In this document: positions 26,097 to 35,300 of the stretch, piece after piece
How the letters are laid out: every line of letters starts with the position of its first letter
Position numbering within the stretch: position 1 is the first letter of the stretch
NCBI GenBank assembly: GCA_031359995.1
Contig: JANMAT010000112.1
Coordinates: 49,327 to 113,326, forward strand
From: JANMAT01 sp031359995
GTDB lineage: Bacteria; Actinomycetota; Acidimicrobiia; Acidimicrobiales; Ilumatobacteraceae
Direction: 5' to 3'
DNA length: 64,000 bases
Translations under genes and position numbers: made by a program
Notes under the pieces: model-generated
Told to the model about the DNA's origin: nothing
The model's database searches: none
What the model saw: the letters and a program-made list of their open reading frames with translations, nothing else

Positions 26097-27524
26097 TCAG
26101 AGCTGCATGGACTTGGTCTCGAGGAACTCCTCGAAACCGTGGCGGCCGTACTCGCGGCCGATGCCCGACTGCTTGTAGCCACCGAACGGGGCGTTCGGGT
26201 TGAACTTGCCGCCGTTGATCTCGATCTGGCCGGTGCGGATGCGCCGGGCGACCGCCTTGGCCGTGTCGACGTCGGCGAACCACACGCCGCCCGACAGGCC
26301 GTAGTCGGTGTCGTTGGCGATGCGCACCGCGTCATCGACGGTGTCGTAGGGCAGGATCGACAGCACCGGCCCGAAGATCTCCTCGCGGGCGATCCGCATG
26401 TCGGGGGTGACCTCGGAGAAGACCGTGGGCCGCACGTAGAAGCCGGACTCCAGGCCCTCGGGCGCACCGGGGCCACCGGCCACGAGCTTGGCACCACCCT
26501 CGATGCCGGCGTTGATGAAGCCCTGCACGCGATCGCGCTGGGCGGCCGAAGCCAACGGGCCGAGCTTGCTGGCGTCGTCGAACGGGCTGCCGACCGTGAA
26601 CTTGGCGGCCGCGGCTGCGGCCGCGGTCTCGGCCTGGGCCAGCTTCGACCGGGGCACGAGCATGCGGGTGAGGGCCGAGCAGGTCTGGCCCGAGTTGCCG
26701 TAGCACTTGCCCACGCCCGCGGCCACGGCCTTGGCGAACGTCTCGTCGTCGAGGTCGTCGCCGATGATGTTGGCGCTCTTGCCCCCGAGCTCGAGGGCGA
26801 CCTTCTTGACGGTCTCGGCCGCGACCGCGGCGACGCGCCGGCCGGCGCGGGTCGAACCGGTGAAGCTCACCATGTCGACACCGGGGTGGGCGGCGATGGC
26901 TTCGCCGACCGAGGGACCGTCACCCGACACCAGGTTGAACACGCCGGCGGGCAGGCCCACTTCGTGAACGACCTCGGCGAGCACGAAGGCGTCGACCGGA
27001 GCGATCTCCGACGGCTTGAGCACGACGGTGCAGCCGGCGGCCATGGCGAAGGCCACCTTGGCGGCGATCTGGTGGAGCGGGTAGTTCCACGGCGTGATGC
27101 ATCCGACGACACCGATGGGCTCGCGCACGACGAGGCTCGTACCGACCTGCTCCTCGTAGGCGAAGGTCTCCGCCAGCGTCGCGGCCGAGTTGAAGCTGTT
27201 GATCGGCAGGCCCACCTGGATGACCTTCGACATGGCCTTCACCATGCCGGTCTCGCGGCTGATGGTGGTGGCCAGCTCGTCCATGCGGGCGCCGAGCGCC
27301 TCACCGATGCGGGTCAGGTACTTCGCCCGCTCCTCGGCCGAGGTGGCCGACCACGACTCGAACGCGGCCCGCGCCGCCTGGACGGCCTGGTCGACGTCGG
27401 CGGCGTTGCCGGCCGGGATGGTCGCCATGACCTCCTCGGTGATGGAGTCGATCACGTCGATCGTGCCCGTGCCGGCGCTCGGCACCCAGGCGCCCCCGAT
27501 GTAGATCTTGTCGTACGCAGTCAT
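26097..27524 (-). CDS. NAD(P)-dependent aldehyde dehydrogenase
   Basis: A 475-residue ALDH-superfamily enzyme that oxidises an aldehyde to the acid. PWNYP is at residues 145-149, the general base Glu245 in ELGGKS, the nucleophile Cys282 in GNSGQTCSA, and the C-terminal PFGGYKQSGIGREYG is normal. All catalytic residues are present. A clear GAGG-type ribosome site precedes ATG 27524. It is transcribed alone, ends in a strong hairpin, and is divergent from a PadR-like regulator. The aldehyde is unknown. Confidence 0.92.
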   Translation of the reverse strand: MTAYDKIYIGGAWVPSAGTGTIDVIDSITEEVMATIPAGNAADVDQAVQAARAAFESWSATSAEERAKYLTRIGEALGARMDELATTISRETGMVKAMSKVIQVGLPINSFNSAATLAETFAYEEQVGTSLVVREPIGVVGCITPWNYPLHQIAAKVAFAMAAGCTVVLKPSEIAPVDAFVLAEVVHEVGLPAGVFNLVSGDGPSVGEAIAAHPGVDMVSFTGSTRAGRRVAAVAAETVKKVALELGGKSANIIGDDLDDETFAKAVAAGVGKCYGNSGQTCSALTRMLVPRSKLAQAETAAAAAAAKFTVGSPFDDASKLGPLASAAQRDRVQGFINAGIEGGAKLVAGGPGAPEGLESGFYVRPTVFSEVTPDMRIAREEIFGPVLSILPYDTVDDAVRIANDTDYGLSGGVWFADVDTAKAVARRIRTGQIEINGGKFNPNAPFGGYKQSGIGREYGRHGFEEFLETKSMQL

Positions 27525-27619
27525 CGCTGCCTCCTCGATCGTTCCTCTTGCCGCTCCGACACTAGGCCCGGTCCCGCCATGTCCCCGAACCAGGGTCGCC
27601 GCGGTGCCACGATGGGGTG

Positions 27620-28138
27620 ATGGGCAACGTACGGGCCGGCGACGGCGACCTGCTGCTGAACGAGTGGGCCTGCCTGGGTCTGCTCGGCCCGGCGCCGGCC
27701 CACGGCTTCGCGCTGGCGACGCGCCTCGCGCCCACCGGCGACGTCGGCCGCGTGTGGGCGCTGTCGCGCCCGCTCACCTACCGAGCCCTCGACCAGCTCG
27801 TGGCCCGCGGACTCGTGGAGCCGGTCGGCACCGAACCCGGCCGGGCCGGCGGGCCCCGCACGATCCTGGCCCCCACCAAGGCGGGCCGCGCCGCGCTGAA
27901 GCGCTGGCTGCGTCAACCGGTGGAGCACCTGCGTGACGTGCGGGCAGAGCTGCTGCTGAAGCTGGTCTTGGCCGATCTGAACGGGGTCGACGCCCGCCCC
28001 CTCGTCGCGTCCCAGCGTGCCGCGTTCCAACCCGTGCTCGACGTGCTGAGGGCCGAGGCCACCGCGGTCGACCCGGTGGGTGTGTGGCGGCGCGAGTCGG
28101 CCCTGGCCGTCGCCCGCTTCCTCGACGCCCTCTCCTGA
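27620..28138 (+). CDS. PadR-family transcriptional regulator
   Basis: A 172-residue winged-helix protein. LNEWACLGLLGPAPAHGFALATRL is the PadR N-terminal helix pair, LSRPLTYRALDQLVARGLVEPV the recognition helix, and GGPRTILAPTKAGRAAL the wing. The C-terminal half is a helical dimerisation domain (PadR C-terminal/Vir type). It is divergent from the aldehyde dehydrogenase across 95 bp and may control it. GTG 27617 just before ATG 27620 is an alternative start. Confidence 0.8.
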   Translation: MGNVRAGDGDLLLNEWACLGLLGPAPAHGFALATRLAPTGDVGRVWALSRPLTYRALDQLVARGLVEPVGTEPGRAGGPRTILAPTKAGRAALKRWLRQPVEHLRDVRAELLLKLVLADLNGVDARPLVASQRAAFQPVLDVLRAEATAVDPVGVWRRESALAVARFLDALS

Positions 28139-28184
28139 CCGGGCTCCGAGCACCGCCGCACCGGACGAGGCGTCGCACATCTGC

Positions 28185-28190
28185 TACACT
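28185..28190 (+). promoter_or_regulatory. leaderless -10 box, antitoxin gene
   Basis: TACACT stands 6 nt before ATG 28197. It is flanked by the direct repeat GTCGCA (28172-28177 and 28192-28197), a possible site for the antitoxin's own repression. Confidence 0.55.
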
Positions 28191-28196
28191 TGTCGC

Positions 28197-28445
28197 ATGA
28201 CGGACGTGGCGTCGAGAGAACTTCGGAACAACACCCGTTCGTTGCTCGATCGCGTGGCCGAGGGCGAGACCATCACCATCACGGTCGACGGGCGTCCCGT
28301 CGCCCAACTGGTTCCGTTCCCCGACCGACCCGCCTACCTGACCGGCGCCGCCCGGGCCGAGGCGCTGAACCAGCGGGCCGACGCCGGCCTGTCGTCGTGG
28401 CTGCGCGAACTGGTGCCCGACACCACCGACGACCTCGACTCGTGA
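28197..28445 (+). CDS. antitoxin, Phd/YefM type
   Basis: An 82-residue antitoxin. The N-terminal SRELRNNTRSLLDRVAEGETI followed by VDGRPVAQLVP is the Phd/YefM DNA-binding dimer fold, and the acidic C-terminal part (WLRELVPDTTDDLDS) would wrap the toxin. Its stop overlaps the toxin start (GTGA). Antitoxins of this class repress their own promoter as a complex with toxin; the leaderless promoter and GTCGCA repeats immediately upstream fit this. Confidence 0.85.
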   Translation: MTDVASRELRNNTRSLLDRVAEGETITITVDGRPVAQLVPFPDRPAYLTGAARAEALNQRADAGLSSWLRELVPDTTDDLDS

Positions 28446-28834
28446 CCGCCACCGCCGCGGTGGCCGATACGAGCGTCTTCATCGCCCAGGAGTCCGGCCG
28501 CTCGCTCGACACCACCGCGCTGCCCCAACGTCTCGTCGTGTCGGCGATCACCATCGGTGAGCTCCGCGCCGGCGTGCTCGGTGCGCCGGACACCGCCTCC
28601 CGTGAGCGCCGCCTGCGCACCCTGCTCGCCGCGCTCCAGGCCGGCCCGGCACCGATCGACGGCGAGGTCGCCGCGGCGTGGGCCCATCTGCGCGTGGCCC
28701 TGCGCGAGGCCGGTCGGCGGATGCCGGTCAACGACTCGTGGATCGCCGCCACGGCGCTGGCCCTCGACCTGCCGGTCGTCACCCAGGATGACGACTACGA
28801 CGGCGTGCCCGGCCTGACGGTGATCAGGGTCTGA
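28442..28834 (+). CDS. vapC: toxin, VapC-type PIN-domain RNase
   Basis: A 130-residue PIN-domain protein. The acidic metal-binding residues are present: Asp9 in VADTSVF, Glu40 in TIGELRAG, Asp98 in NDSWIAA, and Asp116-118 in VTQDDDYDG. PIN toxins are Mg-dependent RNases that cut tRNA or rRNA and stop translation when free of antitoxin. The GTG start overlaps the antitoxin stop. Its last 40 bases overlap, on the opposite strand, the end of the acyl-CoA dehydrogenase gene. Confidence 0.88.
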   Translation: MTATAAVADTSVFIAQESGRSLDTTALPQRLVVSAITIGELRAGVLGAPDTASRERRLRTLLAALQAGPAPIDGEVAAAWAHLRVALREAGRRMPVNDSWIAATALALDLPVVTQDDDYDGVPGLTVIRV

Positions 28835-30069
28835 CCGGGCCGCGACGAGCGCGGCACCTGGTTCCACGCCTGACCGAGGTAGGGGTCGGGCTCGCGGGGC
28901 AGGCCGAGCACGCGCTCGCCCACGATGTTGCGCTGGATCTCGCTGGTGCCACCCTCGATCGAGTTGGCCCGGGTGCGCAGGAACTGCTCCACGTAGCCCC
29001 ACGGCTCGGCGTCGTCGGGCGTCCAGCCGGTGGCCGCGGCGCCGAGCAGGTCCATGGCCAGCACCTGCAGGCTCTGGTTCGCCGCCGCCTTGGCGATCTT
29101 GCTGATCGATCCTTCGGGCCCCACCCGACCGGCCGCCGCGTTGCCCTTGGCCCGCAGCCCGGTCAGGGCCAGCAGGCGCTGCTTGATCCACTCGGTGGCG
29201 ATGCGCTGGCGCCACACCGGGTCACCGGTGGCGCCGACGGCGCGGGCCAGGGCCATGACCTCTTCGATGGTGCGACCGCCCAGGATCTCGTCGGACGCCT
29301 TGCGCTTCTTCTTGATGCCCGACAGGGCGTGGCGCTCGGCCCCGAGCGTGGTCGAAGTGGCGGCCCACCCGTCCCCCACCGGGCTGATGCGGTACAGGTC
29401 GGGGATGCGCACGTCGGTCAGGAACACCTCGTTGAACTCGACCTGCCCGGCCATGTTCACGAGCGGCCGCACCTCCACGCCGGGACTGCGCAGGTCGCAC
29501 CCGAAGTAGGTGATGCCCTTGTGCTTGGGCTGGGACGGGTCGGTGCGGGCCAGCAGCATGGCGAACTCGGACAGGTGCCCGAGCGTGGTCCACACCTTCT
29601 GGCCGTTCACGATCCACTCGTCGCCGTCGCGCACCGCGGTGGTGGCCAGCGAGGCCAGGTCGCTGCCGGCGCCCGGTTCGGAGAACAGCTGGCACCAGCG
29701 CTCCTCGCCGGTGGCGATGGGGGGCAGGAAGCGCTGCTTGGTCTCCTCGCCGGCCCACCGCTGGATGGTCGGCGCGGCGAGCGTGAACCCGGCGCCGCGC
29801 GGGATGCGGGGCACGTCCCACGCGTCGAGCTGCACGAGTGCGGCCTGGGCCTGGTCGATCGTCAGCCCGCGGCCGCCGTGGGCCACGTCCCAGTGGGGCG
29901 CGACCCAACCGGCGGCACCGAGTCGGCGCACGAAGGCGGGGTTGTCGAGCCCGGCCTTCAGCGCGAGCACGCGCTCACCGTCGCCGCTGCGCACGGCCTC
30001 GGCCCAGCCCGCAGGGAGCTCGGCGCCGAGGAACGTGAGCAGCTCGTCGCGTCCGGGGAAGTCGGTCAT
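28795..30069 (-). CDS. acyl-CoA dehydrogenase (large FadE type)
   Basis: A 424-residue acyl-CoA dehydrogenase with FSEPGAGSDLASL as FAD-binding motif, NGQKVWTTLGH, and the C-terminal SIEGGTSEIQRNIVGERVLGLPRE, which is strongly conserved in actinobacterial FadE proteins that form heteromers for steroid or branched acyl-CoA. Family members normally end shortly after GLPREPD; here about 20 extra residues (ending LITVRPGTPS) are encoded antisense to the VapC toxin end. This suggests the original end was lost when the toxin-antitoxin pair arrived. The catalytic part is intact. Confidence 0.88.
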   Translation of the reverse strand: MTDFPGRDELLTFLGAELPAGWAEAVRSGDGERVLALKAGLDNPAFVRRLGAAGWVAPHWDVAHGGRGLTIDQAQAALVQLDAWDVPRIPRGAGFTLAAPTIQRWAGEETKQRFLPPIATGEERWCQLFSEPGAGSDLASLATTAVRDGDEWIVNGQKVWTTLGHLSEFAMLLARTDPSQPKHKGITYFGCDLRSPGVEVRPLVNMAGQVEFNEVFLTDVRIPDLYRISPVGDGWAATSTTLGAERHALSGIKKKRKASDEILGGRTIEEVMALARAVGATGDPVWRQRIATEWIKQRLLALTGLRAKGNAAAGRVGPEGSISKIAKAAANQSLQVLAMDLLGAAATGWTPDDAEPWGYVEQFLRTRANSIEGGTSEIQRNIVGERVLGLPREPDPYLGQAWNQVPRSSRPGQTLITVRPGTPS

Positions 30070-30071
30070 GG

Positions 30072-30109
30072 CCTGTTCCTAGCCGCCGGCACCGCTGCCG
30101 GCCAACAGG
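30072..30109 (-). terminator. hairpin between hydroxylase and acyl-CoA dehydrogenase
   Basis: Nested inverted repeats: outer arms CCTGTT (30072-30077) and AACAGG (30104-30109), inner arms GCCGGCA (30085-30091) and TGCCGGC (30096-30102) with a 4-nt loop. It directly follows the HpaB-type stop codon, so it should end or attenuate that transcript before the acyl-CoA dehydrogenase. Confidence 0.65.
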
Positions 30110-30110
30110 G

Positions 30111-31565
30111 TCAGGCCGTGCGGCCGAGCGCCAGCATCGAGTCGACGAGCTCGTTGGGTCGCGACCGGTCTTGGATCATGTGCATCGTCTGCTTGTTGCG
30201 CGCCGCCGACGTCAGGTAGAAGCGCTCGTACAGGAAGCCGCGGCCGGCCAGGGCGGAGCCGACGAAGTCCCACGCCATCCGGAACACCGCGGCCCGCTCG
30301 TCGGCGGTCACGTCGTCGGCGCCGTGCAGCATCTCGTCGATCAGTGGCCGCAGCTCGGGGTCGTCCAGCTGGGCACGCGTGGGCGTGGTGAGCAGGTTGT
30401 GACCACCGATGAGCGTGATGATCTCGTTCACGCGCGGCATCCACACCGCGAGCATGGCCCGCATGGGGTCGAGGGCTTCGCCGAGCGGGAACCACACGCC
30501 GTCGGCGCGCTCCCAGGCCTTCTCGACCGACAGCTCCAGCGCGTTGCGCGTGATGCGGGCGTAGCACGCGAGCTCGCCCAGCATCTCGGTGGTGGCCGGC
30601 GTGTAGTCACCGATCATCTCGGCCATGCGCGAGGCGAGGCCGTAGGCGAACTCGAGCTTGGTGAGCGCCCGGGTGGTGGACTGGCTCGTCATGTTGATGA
30701 GGAAACCGGTCTCGCGTATCGAGTTGTAGACGTCGACGTCACCGTCGATGAAGACGCGGTCCCACGGCACGACGACGTCGTCGAACATGCAGAACGCGTC
30801 CTGCTCGTCGAAGCGGGCGGACAGCGGCTTGTCGAACGGGTCGGCACCGGCGGCGGCGGCCGAGTCGCGGCACAGGAACTTCAGGCCGGGCGTGTCGAGC
30901 GGTACGGCGAAGGACAGGGCGTACTCGTTCGCGCCCGGCGGGATGGGCAACGCCGGGTACACGGTCTGCTCGTCGGCGTACGGCGCCAACGTGGCCAGCA
31001 CCCGGCCCCCGCGCACGACGATGCCGTCCTTCGTCTCACCGACCTTGCGCAGCGTGACCTTGTTGCCCAGGATCTGGGTGTCGGTGCGCTTGTCGACGTT
31101 GGGCTGGATGATCGTGTGCGTGAGGGAGATGTCCTGGCGGGCGATGCGCTTCTGGAACGCCACCAGGTTGTCGGCGCCGCGCTGGTTGGCACCGTCCTTG
31201 CCGGCCCACACCCACGGGGCCGAGGCCATGGCCGAGAACTTCATGTTCATGTAGTCGGGGGTGCGGCCCATGAGGCCGACGGTGCCCTCCGACAAGCGCG
31301 TGAGGCCGTGGTGCCGTCGGCGCACGTCGTCCTTCGAGCGCGGGATCATGTGGCTGATGTTGATCGACTCGCCCGTCTCGGGGTCGGGGACGAGGCACTC
31401 GTCGGCGAACGTGTGCTGGCGGTCGAACATGGCGGCCAGCGACTCGGCCCCGCCCTTCAGCTTCGGGTGCGACGTGACGTCGTCGATCCGCTCACCGTCC
31501 ACCCAGATCTCGCGGCTGGTCTTGCGCAGACCGGCCAGGTACTCCTGCCCTGTACGAGCGCCCAT
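30111..31565 (-). CDS. HpaB-family flavin-dependent monooxygenase
   Basis: A 484-residue protein of the 4-hydroxyphenylacetate 3-monooxygenase (HpaB) family, which uses FADH2 and O2 to hydroxylate phenols; the fold is shared with acyl-CoA dehydrogenases and 4-hydroxybutyryl-CoA dehydratase. Recognisable parts are RTGQEYLAGLRKTSREIW at the start, GRTPDYMNMKFSAMAS, FDDVVVPWDRVFI and the YFL/SAARNKQ end. The 4Fe-4S cysteines of the dehydratase branch are not apparent. No HpaC flavin reductase is adjacent. ATG 31565 has AGGGGG upstream. It is divergent from a TetR regulator with a palindrome between them. Confidence 0.82.
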   Translation of the reverse strand: MGARTGQEYLAGLRKTSREIWVDGERIDDVTSHPKLKGGAESLAAMFDRQHTFADECLVPDPETGESINISHMIPRSKDDVRRRHHGLTRLSEGTVGLMGRTPDYMNMKFSAMASAPWVWAGKDGANQRGADNLVAFQKRIARQDISLTHTIIQPNVDKRTDTQILGNKVTLRKVGETKDGIVVRGGRVLATLAPYADEQTVYPALPIPPGANEYALSFAVPLDTPGLKFLCRDSAAAAGADPFDKPLSARFDEQDAFCMFDDVVVPWDRVFIDGDVDVYNSIRETGFLINMTSQSTTRALTKLEFAYGLASRMAEMIGDYTPATTEMLGELACYARITRNALELSVEKAWERADGVWFPLGEALDPMRAMLAVWMPRVNEIITLIGGHNLLTTPTRAQLDDPELRPLIDEMLHGADDVTADERAAVFRMAWDFVGSALAGRGFLYERFYLTSAARNKQTMHMIQDRSRPNELVDSMLALGRTA

Positions 31566-31614
31566 CGATGGTCCCCCTCGTTCCTTCGGCCTGTGACGGC
31601 CGTCTCCGCTCACA

Positions 31615-31628
31615 GTAGCGGTTGCTAC
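31615..31628. promoter_or_regulatory. palindromic site between HpaB and TetR genes
   Basis: GTAGC-GGTT-GCTAC is a 14-bp inverted repeat with perfect 5-bp arms in the 86-bp divergent spacer. Its position 24 bp before the TetR start and 50 bp before the hydroxylase start is where a TetR operator would control both genes. Confidence 0.5.
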
Positions 31629-31639
31629 GGGGAACGTGG

Positions 31640-31645
31640 CAAACT
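31640..31645 (+). promoter_or_regulatory. probable leaderless -10 box, TetR gene
   Basis: CAAACT, a one-base variant of TAnnnT, lies 6 nt before the GTG start at 31652. Confidence 0.4.
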
Positions 31646-31651
31646 CTCCCG

Positions 31652-32296
31652 GTGATCCAGGCCAAGACCGACCGGCGCAGCCGCCAGGGCCTCGCCTCGC
31701 GCCGCAAGATCCTGGACGCCACCTTCGACATCGCGCAGGAGGTCGGTTACCAGGGCACCTCCATCGCCAAGGTCTCGGCCCGGTGCGGGTTGCCGGCCAG
31801 CTCGGTCTACTGGCACTTCGCCGACAAGGACGCGCTGTTCGCCGAGGTGATCCGCCACAGCTTCGACCGGTGGAACGCCATCGTCGGCTCATGGGAGCTG
31901 CCGCAACCCGGCGAGGTCGCCGTCGTCGTCGCCGCCGAACGGATCCGCCGGGCCGTCGACAGCATCGCCACCAGCCCCGAGTTCTGGCGGCTCGGCCTGA
32001 TGCTCGCGCTCGAGCGTCAGGAGGTGGAGCCCGAGGCACGCCGCAGCTTCATCGAGATCCGTCGGGCCGTGCTGAACAACATGGCGGCGTTCTGGCGTGG
32101 CGCGCTCGATCACGCGGCGGCCGACGACACCGGTGTCGAGGCGGCAGCCGACCGCGCCGAGCTGCTGGCCCGCTTCACCATGGCCACCGCCGACGGCATC
32201 TTCGTCGCCGCCCAGGTCGACGGCCCCTACGACCACACGCGCCTGGCCGCGCTGCTGGCCGACTCGCTCACCGCTGCGGTCGACCGGCTCCGCTGA
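31652..32296 (+). CDS. TetR-family transcriptional regulator
   Basis: A 214-residue regulator. The helix-turn-helix is in residues about 17-60: RRKILDATFDIAQEVGYQGTS then IAKVSARCGLPASSVYWHFADKDALF, the standard TetR pattern. The C-terminal 140 residues are a helical ligand-binding/dimer domain. The GTG start at 31652 is favoured by the -10-like box 6 nt upstream. It is divergent from the HpaB-type gene and probably represses it. Confidence 0.88.
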   Translation: MIQAKTDRRSRQGLASRRKILDATFDIAQEVGYQGTSIAKVSARCGLPASSVYWHFADKDALFAEVIRHSFDRWNAIVGSWELPQPGEVAVVVAAERIRRAVDSIATSPEFWRLGLMLALERQEVEPEARRSFIEIRRAVLNNMAAFWRGALDHAAADDTGVEAAADRAELLARFTMATADGIFVAAQVDGPYDHTRLAALLADSLTAAVDRLR

Positions 32297-32320
32297 GCCC
32301 ACCGACCGCGGCCGGGCGAC

Positions 32321-35300
32321 TCAGGCGAGCACCGACTTCAGGCGAGCCAGCTCGGAGCGGTACGTCTCCACGTTGTCGAGCTTGATCTGCTCGTAGCCCC
32401 GCACGAGGTCGGGCAGGTTGGCCAGCTCGACCGCGCGGGCGGCGTTGTCGGCCGTGATGCGGGAGGCCACGTTCTCGACGAGGTCGCGATACTCCTTCAC
32501 GAGGTCGCGCTCCACCCGGCGGACCTTGGCGTAGCCGAACGGATCGACCGGCGAGCCCCGCAGGACCTTGCCCGCCCGCAGCGCCTTCATGGCCGGCGTG
32601 AACCAACTGCCGAGGCGGATCTTGTTCTTCATGCCGAGGGCCCGCAACAGCGGCGGGTGCAGGTTGTAGGCGACCTTCACGTCCTCGCCCACGGCCTGGT
32701 GCACCCGGAACATGGCCGCCTGCTCCAGGTGGAGGCGGGCGACCTCGTACTCGTCCTTGTAGGCCATCAGCTTGTACAGGTTGCGGGCCACCGCCTCGGC
32801 GAAGGCCGTGTTGCCGCTGGCGGCCGCCTTGGCGACGGTGCCGATGTAGCGCTTGGCGTAAGCGTCGTTCTGGTACACGGCGAGGTCGGCCGCCCGCAGC
32901 CGGGAGAGGCGGCCCAGTTCACCGTCGGTGAGGTGGGCCGCCTCCAGCGCCTCCTCGACCGAGCGCGACGGCTTGGGCAGATGGTCCTCGGGCGTGACCG
33001 AGGCGGCGCGCACCTTGTCGGGATCGACGACCCACATGCGGCCCCACTGGAAGGCCAGCCGGTTCGCCTCGACCGCCGCGCCGTTCAGCTCGATGGCGTG
33101 CAGGATGGCGTCGGCCGAGATCGGCAGCGCACCGATCTGGTAGGCCACACCGAGCTGCAGGATGTTGGCCGTGGTGCTGTCGCCGAAGAGGCCCTCGGCG
33201 ATCGCCACGGTGTCGAGGTAGCGGTTCTGGTCGGCGCGGGTGACCGCGTCGAGGTCGTGCCGCAGCGCGGCCTGCTCGGGGTAGGTGGACTTCACGTCGC
33301 GCACCATCATGCCGGTGGGCGTCTTCGACGTGGACACCACGGCCACGGTGCGCTCGGGCGAGATGGCGGTGAGGTTGGTCTCGGACAGGCCGACGATGAG
33401 GTCGAACACCAGGTACACGTCGGCCGAACCGACGGTGAGCTTGTTGGCCCCCTCCACCTGCTGGCGCGTGATGTGCAGGTCGGACACGACCGGGCCGGCC
33501 TTCTGCGACAGCCCGGTCTGGTCGATGCCCGCCACGTACTTGCCGTCGAGCGTGGCCGCGGTGCCCAGGATCTGCGACACGGTGACCACGCCGGTGCCGC
33601 CCACGCCGGGCATGCGGATGGTGACGTCGGGCGACGACAGGATCGATGTGGGGGTGGGCAGGCTGGCGACGTCGAAGGTGGGCTTGCGACGGGCGCCGCC
33701 CTCGGCCTTGCTGGTGCGCTTGCCCGACGACGCCTTCGGGATCACGGTCAGGAACGAGGGGCAATCACCGTTGATGCACGTGAAGTCCTTGTTGCACGAC
33801 GACTGGTGGATCTGCGTCTTGCGCCCGAACTCGGTGTCGACGGGCTGCACCGACAGGCAGTTCGACTGCACGCCACAGTCACCGCAGCCCTCGCACACGC
33901 GCTCGTTGATGACGATGCGCATGGCCGGGTCGGCCACCAGACCGCGCTTGCGGTCGCGGCGCTTCTCGGCGGCGCACTGCTGGTCGTGGATCAGCAGGGT
34001 CACCCCCTTCACCTTGGCCAGCACCTCCTGCGCCTCCAGGATGCGGCTGCGGTCCCACACCTCGACCCCGCCGGCCAGGTTCACGCCCTTGTACTTGCCG
34101 GTGTCGTCGGTGGTGATGATCACGCGGCGCACCCCCTCGCACAGCGCCCACGTGGCCAGCTTGTCGACGGGCATGGCGCCGGCCGCGTCCTGGCCGCCGG
34201 TCATGGCCACGGCGCCGTTGTAGAGCACCTTGTACGTGATGTTGGCGTTGGCCGATGCGGCCTGGCGGATGCACAACGAACCCGAGTGGGCGAAGGTGCC
34301 GTCGCCCAGGTTCTGGATGAAGTGGTCGACGTCGACGAAGGGCTCGATGCCGACCCACTGCACGCCCTCGCCGCCCATCTGCGTGTTGCCCATCAGGGTG
34401 CCGACGCGCTGGGGGTCCATGAGCCCGACCAGCCCGTGGCAGCCGATGCCGGCGCCCACGAGTGCATCCTCGGGCGCCCTGGTGCCCGTGGAGTGGGGGC
34501 AACCAGAGCAGTAGTAGGCCGTGCGGGTGGGCAGCATCGCCAGGCGCTCGCGCGGCACCACCGCCGGCTTCAGCTCGGGCGTGAGCACCTCGGGCGCCAG
34601 CTTGGTGAGCAGGCGACGGCGCAGCGGTGCCACGAGCGCGTCGGCGTCGAGGGCGCCGTGGCCGGGCACCAGCTTCTGCTCCTCGGGGTCGCGCTTGCCG
34701 ATGACCCGCGGCGCATCGGCCATGCCGTAGAGCGCGTCACGCAGCAGCGTCTCGATGAACGGCCGCTTCTCCTCCACCACCATGATCTCTTCGACGCCGC
34801 GACCGAAGTCGCGCAGGGTGCCCTTGTCGAGGGGATAGAGCATCGACAGCTGCATGAGGCGGATGCCACGGGCCCGCAGCGCGGCGTCGTCCAGGCCGAG
34901 CAGGTGCAGCGCCTCGAGCGTCTCGTGGTACATGTGGCCCGACGCGATGATGCCGAGCCAGGCGCCGTCGGCCTGGTGCGTGACCCGGTTCAGCTGGTTG
35001 AGCACGCCGTACAGGCGGGCGACCTCCATGCGGGCCTCGTAGATCTCGGGCTCCATGGCGTTGGCCGGCGCGCCACCGAGCCGCGGGTTCACCTTCGGCA
35101 CGAACGGCTTGCCCTTCCACATGACCTCGGGCAGCACAGGGCGCACGCGGCCGGGGCCGACCTCGATGTTGCCCGAGCCGTCGGCCACGGCGGTGACGAT
35201 CTTGATGGCGTTCCACAGGCCGCTGGCGCGCGACAGGGCGACCCCGTGCAGGCACAGATCGAGCACCTCCTGCACGCTGCCCGGGTGCAGGATCGACATG

